Assembly: GCA_026387805.1 (NCBI GenBank)
Contig: JAPLKY010000369.1
Span: 1 to 8,738 of the forward strand
Source of the DNA: Candidatus Krumholzibacteriia bacterium
GTDB lineage: Bacteria; Krumholzibacteriota; Krumholzibacteriia; Krumholzibacteriales; Krumholzibacteriaceae
Direction: 5' to 3'
Length of the DNA stretch: 8,738 nucleotides
Position 1 is the first letter of the stretch, and the number at the start of each line of letters is the position of its first letter. Positions 1 through 6,509 of this stretch are shown here, piece by piece. Position numbers and translations under genes: made by a program. A model generated the notes under the pieces. It was not told where the DNA came from, searched no databases, and saw only the letters and a list, made by a program, of their open reading frames with translations.

Positions 1-1
1 C

Positions 2-247
2 GCCTCGAATCGCCCCGTCATCGTCACGGACGTCGGAGGACTGAGCGAGGCCGTCTCTCCGGAGAGAACCGGATTCGTCGTTCCGCCGCGCGATCCGGCC
101 GCCCTCGCCGGGGCGGTCATCCGGTTCTTCGAGGAGGGATGGGCCGCGAAGATGGAGCCCCGGTTCGAGGAGGAGAAGAAGCGATTCTCATGGAAGGCGA
201 TGGCCGAAGCGATCGACGAGCTCGCGGGGCTCATCGAGAAGAGGTGA
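2..247 (+). CDS. Glycosyltransferase, GT4-like, C-terminal fragment (5' end outside window)
   Basis: Only the last 81 residues are present; the frame is open from base 2 to the TGA at 245-247. The fragment reads RPVIVTDVGGLSEAV, then TGFVVPPRDPAALAGAV, then a charged helical tail. This is the usual C-terminal end of GT-B fold, family 4 glycosyltransferases: a nucleotide-sugar-binding loop with a conserved Glu (the E of GLSEAV), the 'G.lv.p.dp.aLa.ai' segment, and a final helix ending in FSWKAMAEAIDEL. Such enzymes are retaining, cytoplasmic or membrane-associated, and move sugars from nucleotide donors onto lipid-linked glycans. Donor and acceptor cannot be told from this piece. The next gene's ribosome binding site lies inside the last codons of this one, so the two are probably co-transcribed and translationally coupled. 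The family call is good at the level of GT4 and no finer. Confidence 0.85.
   Translation, partial: ASNRPVIVTDVGGLSEAVSPERTGFVVPPRDPAALAGAVIRFFEEGWAAKMEPRFEEEKKRFSWKAMAEAIDELAGLIEKR
241..247 (+). promoter_or_regulatory. Ribosome binding site for the GT2 gene at 256
   Basis: GAGGTGA matches the core of the anti-Shine-Dalgarno complement and lies eight bases before the ATG at 256. It overlaps the stop codon of the preceding gene. It favours ATG 256 over the in-frame GTG codons at 244 and 250, which lie inside or right next to the site. Confidence 0.7.
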
Positions 248-255
248 GCGTGCCC

Positions 256-1140
256 ATGGATCGCGCCGTCTATGCAATCGTGCTCAACTGGAACGGCAGG
301 GGCGTCATCGGGCCGTGTCTCGCGTCCCTCATGCGGATTTCGGATCCGTCCCTCGAGATCATCGTCGTCGACAACGCCTCGAGCGACGATTCGGCCGAGA
401 TCGTGCGCCGCGACGCGCCGGAAGCCGAGCTTATCGTGAACGATCGCAACCTGCTCTTCGCCGAAGGGAACAACGTGGGGATCCGGCGCGCGATCGAGCG
501 CGGCGGTTCGCTCTTTCTCCTGCTCAACAACGACACCGAGGTCGATCCGGCCTTCGTCGCCCGGATGCTCGAAGCGCTCGAGCGGGATCCGGCGGCCGGA
601 ATCGTCGGCCCGAAGATCGTCTATGACGACGATCCGAAGCGGATATGGTACGGTGGGGGCGGCTTCTTCCCGTTCGTATGGATTCCGAAGCACGAGAATA
701 TCCGGAAGATCGACGGGTCTTTTCCCGAGCGCGGGGGGGAGACGCTCTGGGTTTCGGGCTGTGCGATGCTCGTGAAGAGGGAGGTGCTCGACGCCGTCGG
801 CCTCCTCGACCCGTCGTACCGGATCTACTGCGAGGACGTGGATTTCTGTCTCAGGGCCCGCCGCGCGGGATGGAAGTGCCTGTACGAGCCGCGCGCGCTT
901 GTGCGGCACAAGGTGAGCTTCTCGAGCGGCGGCGGTATGACGCCGTTCAAGCTCGAGAACAGAATCGCGAGCACGTTCCGGCTCTACCGAAGATTCAAGC
1001 CGCTCTGGTGGAGAATTCTCATGGCCCCCGCGCAGGGAGCGCTCTTCGCTCTCCTCGCGGTTGGGCTGCTCCTCGGCGGGCGCTTCGGCCTTCTGCGCGG
1101 CGCCATGCGGGGGGCGGCGCGCCTCGCGCGCGGAGCATGA
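256..1140 (+). CDS. Family 2 glycosyltransferase (rhamnosyltransferase-like)
   Basis: This is a 294-residue inverting GT-A glycosyltransferase, expected to add one sugar from a nucleotide donor to a growing lipid-linked glycan at the cytoplasmic face of the membrane. Visible motifs: the N-terminal strand AIVLNWNG (7-14), the nucleotide-binding IIVVDNASSDDS (35-46), the metal-binding DXD-equivalent LLNNDTEVDP (89-98), the GPKIVYDD segment (118-125), WVSGCAMLVKREV (165-177), and the catalytic-base region YCEDVDFCLRARRAGW (191-206). This pattern is typical of the WbbL/rhamnosyltransferase branch of GT2, although the sugar is not proven. A hydrophobic C-terminal stretch (about 253-275) probably ties it to the membrane. 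The frame is open upstream to 139, but that part overlaps the preceding GT4 gene and looks unlike protein of this family. ATG 256 has a good ribosome binding site and begins just before the first beta strand, so I chose it. It follows the GT4 gene by eight bases. Confidence 0.9.
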   Translation: MDRAVYAIVLNWNGRGVIGPCLASLMRISDPSLEIIVVDNASSDDSAEIVRRDAPEAELIVNDRNLLFAEGNNVGIRRAIERGGSLFLLLNNDTEVDPAFVARMLEALERDPAAGIVGPKIVYDDDPKRIWYGGGGFFPFVWIPKHENIRKIDGSFPERGGETLWVSGCAMLVKREVLDAVGLLDPSYRIYCEDVDFCLRARRAGWKCLYEPRALVRHKVSFSSGGGMTPFKLENRIASTFRLYRRFKPLWWRILMAPAQGALFALLAVGLLLGGRFGLLRGAMRGAARLARGA

Positions 1141-1167
1141 GCTTATAAGATCAGCAATGCAAAGGCT

Positions 1168-1196
1168 TTGCTCGAACGGGAGAAATCTGGTAGACT
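1168..1196 (+). promoter_or_regulatory. Candidate sigma70-type promoter with extended -10
   Basis: TTGCTC (1168-1173) is followed by exactly 17 bases and then TAGACT (1191-1196), with TG one base upstream of the hexamer (TGGTAGACT, an extended -10). The -35 matches consensus at 3 of 6 positions and the -10 at 4 of 6. The site lies in the only intergenic gap of notable size, which is clearly AT-richer than its surroundings. The expected start point near 1203 gives a short leader that still includes the GGAGG at 1211. It would serve the YfhO-like gene and everything downstream. The call rests on pattern only. Confidence 0.45.
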
Positions 1197-1210
1197 TAAA
1201 CTAACCCGAC

Positions 1211-1215
1211 GGAGG
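1211..1215 (+). promoter_or_regulatory. Ribosome binding site that fixes a TTG start at 1222
   Basis: GGAGG lies six bases before TTG 1222. The frame is also open upstream to a TTG at 1168, but that codon has no ribosome binding site and coincides with the putative -35 box. The peptide from 1168 to 1221 is basic and unlike the start of a membrane protein, so this site is the best evidence for the start. Confidence 0.75.
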
Positions 1216-1221
1216 TTTCGG

Positions 1222-3690
1222 TTGAAAAAGGAATCAACCTCGCCGGCGCACGCTCCGGGCATAGGATTTCTCGAGCGCCTTGAGACCGGCTCATCCTGGA
1301 GGCGCGCCCTTGCGCTCATCGCGATACTCGTCGTCGTGCTCTGCGCGCTCATGGGGGACGTCGTCTTCAGGAACAGGATCTTCTTCGTTCCCGATTCCCA
1401 GGCTCCCATGAACTTCGCCGCGGTCGGGGAAGAGGCGCTCCGGGAAGGCGCGTATCCTCTCTGGAATCCGTATCTCTTCTGCGGGATGCCGAGCTATGCG
1501 AGCCTTTCCTTCACGCCGTACGTGTATCCTCCCGCGTTCGTGACGTACGTTCTCCAGCAGTACCTCCGCTTTCCCGAGATGACGTGGCTTCTGTTCCATT
1601 ATCTCCTGGCGGGCGTGGGCGTGTATCTTCTCGCCCGCTCGCTCGGCGCCCGATCGTCCGTTTCGATTCTCGCGGGCGTCACTTTCATGATCATGCCGAA
1701 TTTCGTCGCCATCGGCGCGTACGGCCACGGATCGCAGGCGGCGTCGATCGCGTACATGCCTTTTGCGCTTCTCCTTTCGTGGCATGTCCTTCGAGGGTAC
1801 CGGCGTCCGACGATGGCGGCCCTACTCGCGATCGTTCTCGGTTTTCAGATGCTGCGCGGACACGTGCAGATCGCCTATTACACGTACCTTCTCATCGGTC
1901 TTCTCTTCCTCTTCGAAGCGATACATCTTCTCCGCGCGGGACAGGCGCGCGCGGTCGCGAAGAGCCTCGCGTTTCTCGCCGCGGCGGTGATTCTCGCGCT
2001 GGGAATCGCCGCGGTGCTCCTCATACCCGTGCGGCAGTACGCGGCGTACTCGATCAGAGGCGGGGGGGGATCCGGCGGGCTCGATTACGGCTACGCGACG
2101 GGCTGGAGTCTTCACCCGAAGGAGATGCTCACCTTCGTCTTCCCGTGGGCGTTCGGATACGGCGCGCCGACCTACTGGGGGGCGATGCCTTTCACCAACT
2201 ACCCGAACTATCTCGGCGTCGTGACCGTCGCATTCGGCATCTTCGCCCTCCGGTACGTTCGGGATCGTCGCGCGTGGTTCCTCGCTGCGGCGATTCTCTT
2301 CGCCACCGTGCTCAGCTTCGGCAAGTTCCTGCCGATTCTCTACGGGCCGATGTTCAAGTGGCTTCCGTATTTCAACAAATTCCGGGTTCCGGTTATGGCG
2401 CTCATCGTCCAGCAGCTCGCGGCGGTCGCCATTATGGCGATCGGCGTCGAGGAGTTCCTGAGGCGCCGCGACGAGAAGAGGCTCCCGCGATGGCTCGAGC
2501 CCGGACGGATGAAATGGATTCTCGTGGGAGCGGCGATTGCGCTCTTTCTCGTCGCGCTCGCGAGTGGCGGCATCAAGAGCGGCATTGCCCGGAATCCTGC
2601 GATCGCGTCGAGGATCTCGGCGGGCACTCTCGATCTCGCCTCATCCGCGTTCGTCGCGAACCTGCTGAAGACCGTGGCCGTCGTTCTCGTCGTGTGCGCC
2701 GTTGCGTTTATCGCCGCGTCGCGCCGCGTGTTGGCCAACACCGTCGTTCTCGCCGTCGCGATCGTCGCCGTCGCCGATCTTCTCATGGAGAACAGGAATA
2801 TTCTCCATCCCGAAAAGGGCTGGCCCGGGTCCCAGGCGATCATCGCGGACAGGAGCGCGCGCGACGAGATCGCGAAGCCGGACACGGTGACGGATTTTCT
2901 GAAGGCCGACGCGACGCTCTATCGCCTTTTCCCGGTCCCCGCGGCTCAGCTCGGGCAGTGGAGCTACGGTTCGCCGCTCTTCAGCGAGAACCGTTTCATG
3001 TCCTTCGGCATATATTCGCTCGGCGGCTATCACGCCGCGAAGCTCAAGGATTATCAGGACGTCATGAACGCGATGTTCGGGGCCTTCAACGAGGGCGCGT
3101 ACCCGGCGGCGATCGTCGACATGCTGAACGTGAAGTACTTCCTCGCGCTCTTTCCGCTCTTTCGCGAGGGCTCGTCGTTCCCGCTCGTGCTGCAATCGGG
3201 CAACGCGTACGTGTACGAGAATCCGGGAGCGCTTCCGCGCGCGTTCTGCGTCGACGCGTTTCGCGTGCTTTCGAAGAAAGACGCGCTCGCCGCGCTCCGC
3301 GCGGCGGACTTCGATCCGTCGCGGGAAGTGATCCTGAACGAAGAGCCCTCGATCCGTCCGGAATCCGCCGCCGGTTCGAGCGCGGGGATCGTCGAGTATA
3401 GGCTCAATTCGATTTCGATCGACGCGCATGCCGAGAAGCCGTGCATTCTCGTCGTGAGCGAGATCGCCTATCCCGACTGGCATGCGGAGGTCGACGGCGC
3501 GGACACGCGGATTCTCACGGCGAATTACTGCCTGCGCGCGGTGCCGCTCGCTCCGGGGGATCACACCATACGGATGCATTTCTCCTCGCGGGCGCTCCGC
3601 GTGTCGCTGATCGTTTCTATCGTGAGCTTCGCGGCGGCCGTTCTGGTCTCCGCGGTCGGGCAAATCGCCTACGCGCGAGGAAGAAGGTGA
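1222..3690 (+). CDS. YfhO-family multi-spanning membrane protein (GT-C type glycosyltransferase-like)
   Basis: This is an 822-residue integral membrane protein starting with TTG. One membrane segment (28-45) is followed by an extracytoplasmic loop with the family hallmark DSQAPMNFAA (58-67) and EGAYPLWNPYLFCGMPSYA (75-93). About a dozen further hydrophobic segments follow (roughly 120-140, 146-164, 172-189, 197-234, 246-270, 330-345, 350-366, 390-409, 430-448, 480-499, 504-521). A large extracytoplasmic domain (about 525-790) contains DMLNVKYF (633-640), YVYENPGALPRAF (663-675) and PDWHAEVDGA (751-760), and a last membrane helix sits at about 793-815. This layout and the 'PLWNP..f.G.P' and 'PgW.a.vDG' motifs are those of YfhO proteins. 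Known members work with a polyprenyl-phosphate sugar synthase to decorate envelope polymers on the outer face of the membrane. The immediately downstream DPM1-like gene (four bases away) fits such a pairing. The family call is firm; substrate and acceptor are unknown. The membrane segments are my reading of hydrophobicity by eye. Confidence 0.88.
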   Translation: MKKESTSPAHAPGIGFLERLETGSSWRRALALIAILVVVLCALMGDVVFRNRIFFVPDSQAPMNFAAVGEEALREGAYPLWNPYLFCGMPSYASLSFTPYVYPPAFVTYVLQQYLRFPEMTWLLFHYLLAGVGVYLLARSLGARSSVSILAGVTFMIMPNFVAIGAYGHGSQAASIAYMPFALLLSWHVLRGYRRPTMAALLAIVLGFQMLRGHVQIAYYTYLLIGLLFLFEAIHLLRAGQARAVAKSLAFLAAAVILALGIAAVLLIPVRQYAAYSIRGGGGSGGLDYGYATGWSLHPKEMLTFVFPWAFGYGAPTYWGAMPFTNYPNYLGVVTVAFGIFALRYVRDRRAWFLAAAILFATVLSFGKFLPILYGPMFKWLPYFNKFRVPVMALIVQQLAAVAIMAIGVEEFLRRRDEKRLPRWLEPGRMKWILVGAAIALFLVALASGGIKSGIARNPAIASRISAGTLDLASSAFVANLLKTVAVVLVVCAVAFIAASRRVLANTVVLAVAIVAVADLLMENRNILHPEKGWPGSQAIIADRSARDEIAKPDTVTDFLKADATLYRLFPVPAAQLGQWSYGSPLFSENRFMSFGIYSLGGYHAAKLKDYQDVMNAMFGAFNEGAYPAAIVDMLNVKYFLALFPLFREGSSFPLVLQSGNAYVYENPGALPRAFCVDAFRVLSKKDALAALRAADFDPSREVILNEEPSIRPESAAGSSAGIVEYRLNSISIDAHAEKPCILVVSEIAYPDWHAEVDGADTRILTANYCLRAVPLAPGDHTIRMHFSSRALRVSLIVSIVSFAAAVLVSAVGQIAYARGRR

Positions 3691-3694
3691 ACGC

Positions 3695-4414
3695 GTGGAG
3701 ACCCTCGTCATCATGCCGACCTACAACGAAAAGGAGAATATCGCCGAGATCATCCGCGCCGTTCTCAAGCTCGAAAGGGGCATTGAGATGCTCGTCATCG
3801 ACGATCATTCGCCCGACGGCACGGGAGGGATCGTCGACTCGATCGCCGCGGTCGATCCACGCGTCCATGTGATCCACCGGCCGGGGAAGCTCGGGCTCGG
3901 TTCGGCATACATCATGGGCTTTGCCTGGGCGCTCTCGAACACCCGCGCGAAGTACGTGTTCGAAATGGACGCCGATTTTTCGCACGATCCGAACGCGATC
4001 CCGCAGTTCCTCGAAGCGATCAAAACGAACGATCTCGTGATCGGCTCGCGGTACATCAGGGGGATCTCCGTCGTGAACTGGCCTCTCGAGAGGCTTATCC
4101 TGAGCTACGCGGCGAACAAGTACACGCATTTCGTCACCGGGCTTCCCATCAAGGACGCGACGGGAGGATTCAAGTGTTTCAGGCGGGAGGTTCTCGAAGC
4201 GCTCCCGCTCGACCGGATCAGGAGCGACGGGTATTCCTTTCAGATCGAAGTCAATTTCTACTGCTGGAAGAAGGGGTTCCGGATCATGGAGATACCGATC
4301 CTCTTCGTCGACCGGCGGGTCGGGAGCTCGAAGATGTCGAAGAAGATCGTCAGGGAAGCGGCGTTCATGATCTGGCGGTTGCGCTTCATGAGCCCGCGAC
4401 GGTGGCGATCGTAG
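3695..4414 (+). CDS. Polyprenol monophosphate sugar (mannose-like) synthase, DPM1-like GT2
   Basis: This 239-residue protein resembles dolichol-phosphate mannose synthase/Ppm1 throughout: TLVIMPTYNEKENI (3-16), VIDDHSPDGTG (34-44), GKLGLGSAYIMGF (64-76), the metal-binding motif FEMDADFSHDP (89-99), VIGSRYIRG (115-123), DATGGFKCFRR (154-164), SFQIE (181-185) and FVDRRVGSSKMS (204-215). The family moves a sugar from GDP- or UDP-sugar to polyprenyl phosphate on the cytoplasmic side, making the donor for GT-C enzymes. Unlike GtrB- or CsbB-type proteins it has no C-terminal transmembrane helices, so it should be soluble or peripheral as in the bacterial/archaeal DPM1 class. The GTG start at 3695 lies four bases after the YfhO-like stop codon and is preceded by GAAGG (3683-3687), seven bases upstream. 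Mannose is the most frequent sugar in the family, but the sequence alone does not prove it. Confidence 0.9.
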   Translation: METLVIMPTYNEKENIAEIIRAVLKLERGIEMLVIDDHSPDGTGGIVDSIAAVDPRVHVIHRPGKLGLGSAYIMGFAWALSNTRAKYVFEMDADFSHDPNAIPQFLEAIKTNDLVIGSRYIRGISVVNWPLERLILSYAANKYTHFVTGLPIKDATGGFKCFRREVLEALPLDRIRSDGYSFQIEVNFYCWKKGFRIMEIPILFVDRRVGSSKMSKKIVREAAFMIWRLRFMSPRRWRS

Positions 4415-4421
4415 CGCCGCC

Positions 4422-4427
4422 GGGGGA
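4422..4427 (+). promoter_or_regulatory. Ribosome binding site favouring ATG 4434
   Basis: GGGGGA lies six bases before ATG 4434 and directly abuts ATG 4428, leaving the latter no usable spacing. The two starts differ only by the residues Met-Ala, so the effect on the protein is trivial. Confidence 0.5.
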
Positions 4428-4433
4428 ATGGCA

Positions 4434-6509
4434 ATGGATCTCTCGATTATCATCGTCACGTACAACAGCCTCGAGCCCGTCGAACGGTGCATCGCCTCGA
4501 TCGAGACGCACGAGCCCCGGTGTGCGTACGAGATCATCGTCGTCGACAACTCCTCGATCGACGGAACGGCGGCGGCGGTCGCCCGGCGGTTCCCGCGCGT
4601 GCGCGTCGTCGCAAACGCCGAGAACCTCGGCTATTCGAGAGGCGTCAATCAGGGGATACGGCTCTCGATCGGCCGCGCGATCCTCATTCTGAATCCCGAT
4701 ATCATCGCGCGGGAAGGCTCGATCGACCGGCTCATGGAGTTCCTGGACGCTCATCCCGACGCCGGAATCGTCGGATCGAAGCTCGTCTATCCGGACGGGC
4801 GCCTCCAGCACTCGTGCCGTTCCTTCTACACGCTGGGCGCGCTCGTATTGCGCCGGACGTTTCTCGGAGCCCTTTTCCCGCGCGCGAAGCCGCTCAGGGA
4901 TCATCTGCTTCTCGACTACGACCACGAGACGCCGCGGACGGTCGACTGGATCATCGGCGCCTGCATGCTCGTGCGGCGCGAGGCGCTCGAGAAGGTCGGC
5001 GCGATGGACGAGCGTTTCTTTCTCTATTTCGAGGACATAGACTGGTGCAATCGGATGAAGCGCCACGGATGGTCGGTTTACTACGCGCCTTCGTCCGTGA
5101 TGACGCACACGTACGAGCGCTCGAGCGCACGATCGGTTCTCCGCAAGCCGTTTCTCATCCATATGTTGAGCCTCATGCGCTACTACGAGAAATGGAACAG
5201 GTTCTTTTACGCCGTGCGGCGAAACCGCGGGGCCATCAAGGCATCGGTCTTCGCCGTTTCCGACCTCGCCGCGCTCAATCTGAGCTTCCTCGCAGCGTAT
5301 TATCTGAGAAATCTCCTCCAGCCGCTGTTCGAACTGGGCCTCTATCCGATCGGATGGTACGGGCCCTTCATCCTTTTCTACAACCTCGTGTTCTTCATAG
5401 CCCTCGTCGCGGGCGGGCTCTACCGCGTCCGCCGGGAGACGCCCTTCTCCGAGGAGTTCATGCGCCTCGTGCGCGCGGTGTTCCTCGGGCTCGTCGTGCT
5501 GATGGCCGCGACGTACATCAGCAGGGTTCGTATCTATTCGCGGGCGGTCGTGCTGGGCCAGGCGGGCATCGCCGTATTCGCCCTTGCCCTGTTCAGGCGC
5601 GTGATACGGGAATTGCACCGCGAGCTCGTCAAGGCGAGGTTCGATCTGAAACGCGTCCTCGACATCGGTTCGAAGGAGGAGGCGGTCGAGCTCACCGAGC
5701 GCCTCGCCGGAGCGCCCGAGCTCGGGATCGACGTCGTCGGCTACGTGGGCGCCGGGGCCGGCGCGCTCGGAACGTCGGAAGATCTGCCCGATCTCCTCGA
5801 GCGGTTCAAGATCCAGGAAGTCATCATCTGCCAATCGCGCCAGAACGACCGCGCGCTGCTGCCGTTCCTCGCGCATTCGCGGCGTCGCGTCATCCAGATA
5901 CGGATGATCTCTCCGCTCGCGCGTTTTCTGGGGCAGGGAGTGCGCGTCGAGGAGTTCGCGGGGCTCGCCGTCTTTTCGCTGGAGCGAAGGATCCTCTTCG
6001 AATTCGAGCGCGGGATCAAACGGATCTGCGATTGCGTCGCGGGCGCGGTCGCGCTCCCGTTCGTCGAATGCGCGTTCCTCGCGTACCGTTTGTATGGTAG
6101 AATGAAGGGCACGGTGACGTTTTTCGGGGAAGGACGAAGAGGGAGAAGAGGACGTTCGTTCGTATGGCCGCGAGCGCTCCGCGCTTCGGGGCGCGAGGCG
6201 GGGGATTTCGCAAAGCCGGCGCTGTGCCTGGCCCTCATCGGCGGAACGCTGAGCCTCGTCGGACCGCCGTCCCTCTACGAGGGGCAGGCGAATGAGTTCG
6301 CGGGCGCCCTCCTGAGAGTGAGGCCGGGCATCACGGGCCGATGGAGGTTGTCCCGTCGCGGATCGAGACGCCAGGCACTCGAAGAGGAAGCGCTCGGGCT
6401 CGAATCGTGGTCGCTGGAACGGGATATCATGACGTTCATGGAATCGATTGGAGCGCTGTGCTCGGGCGCTTACCCGAGGTGGTTCTTCAGCAAGGGAGAT
6501 GCGGCGTGA
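4434..6509 (+). CDS. Fusion: GT2 glycosyltransferase plus WbaP-like polyprenyl phosphoglycosyl transferase with degenerate core
   Basis: A 691-residue bifunctional-looking protein. Residues 1-255 form a GT2 domain: LSIIIVTYNS (3-12), IIVVDNSSIDG (34-44), ILILNPDI (83-90), GACMLVRREAL (175-185), FEDIDWCNRMKRHGW (199-213). After it come four membrane segments (about 273-293, 311-329, 347-364, 370-387), a Rossmann-like domain (about 400-490: RVLDIGSKEE, GYVGAG, EVIICQS) and a bacterial sugar-transferase region (about 526-691). This second half matches the topology of WbaP/EpsE-type enzymes, which start glycan synthesis by putting a sugar-1-phosphate on polyprenyl phosphate. Conserved parts include KRICD (529-533), the re-entrant helix with Pro542, LSLVGPP (606-612) and RPGITGRW (630-637). 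The signature DELPQ with its catalytic Asp-Glu pair is absent: the corresponding place reads DFAKPALCLAL (591-601). The usual PRP motif reads PPS and FRSM is lost. The transferase half may therefore be inactive or altered. It begins 19 bases after the DPM1-like gene. Confidence 0.82.
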   Translation: MDLSIIIVTYNSLEPVERCIASIETHEPRCAYEIIVVDNSSIDGTAAAVARRFPRVRVVANAENLGYSRGVNQGIRLSIGRAILILNPDIIAREGSIDRLMEFLDAHPDAGIVGSKLVYPDGRLQHSCRSFYTLGALVLRRTFLGALFPRAKPLRDHLLLDYDHETPRTVDWIIGACMLVRREALEKVGAMDERFFLYFEDIDWCNRMKRHGWSVYYAPSSVMTHTYERSSARSVLRKPFLIHMLSLMRYYEKWNRFFYAVRRNRGAIKASVFAVSDLAALNLSFLAAYYLRNLLQPLFELGLYPIGWYGPFILFYNLVFFIALVAGGLYRVRRETPFSEEFMRLVRAVFLGLVVLMAATYISRVRIYSRAVVLGQAGIAVFALALFRRVIRELHRELVKARFDLKRVLDIGSKEEAVELTERLAGAPELGIDVVGYVGAGAGALGTSEDLPDLLERFKIQEVIICQSRQNDRALLPFLAHSRRRVIQIRMISPLARFLGQGVRVEEFAGLAVFSLERRILFEFERGIKRICDCVAGAVALPFVECAFLAYRLYGRMKGTVTFFGEGRRGRRGRSFVWPRALRASGREAGDFAKPALCLALIGGTLSLVGPPSLYEGQANEFAGALLRVRPGITGRWRLSRRGSRRQALEEEALGLESWSLERDIMTFMESIGALCSGAYPRWFFSKGDAA
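6075..6103 (+). promoter_or_regulatory. Candidate internal promoter with the same form as the one at 1168
   Basis: TTCCTC (6075-6080), a 17-base spacer and TAGAAT (6098-6103, 5 of 6 consensus) with TG one base upstream (TGGTAGAAT). It has the same spacing and nearly the same boxes as TTGCTC-N17-TAGACT at 1168-1196. It lies inside the sugar-transferase domain coding region, about 400 bases before the propeller gene, which it could transcribe separately. The -35 is poor and such strings arise by chance in coding DNA, so confidence is low. Confidence 0.25.

Noticed and set aside
139..255. Upstream extension of the GT2 gene to ATG 139
   Set aside because: It would overlap the GT4 gene by more than 100 bases and adds a sequence unlike any GT2 N-terminus. 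ATG 256 has a good ribosome binding site and directly precedes the first beta strand.
1203..1223. Bulged hairpin (CCGA/TCGG) with GGAGG in its loop, possibly a riboregulator
   Set aside because: Only four continuous base pairs and no conserved riboswitch features; likely chance.
1584..3401. Plus-strand open frame of about 605 codons inside the YfhO-like gene
   Set aside because: Arg/Ser-rich, not membrane-like and without motifs; an alternative-frame shadow of a GC-rich gene.
2641..3714. Long minus-strand open frame opposite the YfhO-like gene
   Set aside because: Low-complexity, Arg-rich composition with no domain signals; a shadow of the plus-strand gene.
4386..5876. Long minus-strand open frame (about 496 codons) opposite the GT2-PGT fusion gene
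   Set aside because: The translation is rich in Arg, Glu, Asp and His with no recognisable motif, which is typical of the antisense of GC-rich coding DNA. The + strand frame has clear family motifs throughout.
6110..6240. Frameshift as the cause of the missing DELPQ motif
   Set aside because: Neither other forward frame shows DELPQ, FRSM or related residues, and homology resumes in the original frame at LSLVGPP, so divergence is more likely than a single indel.
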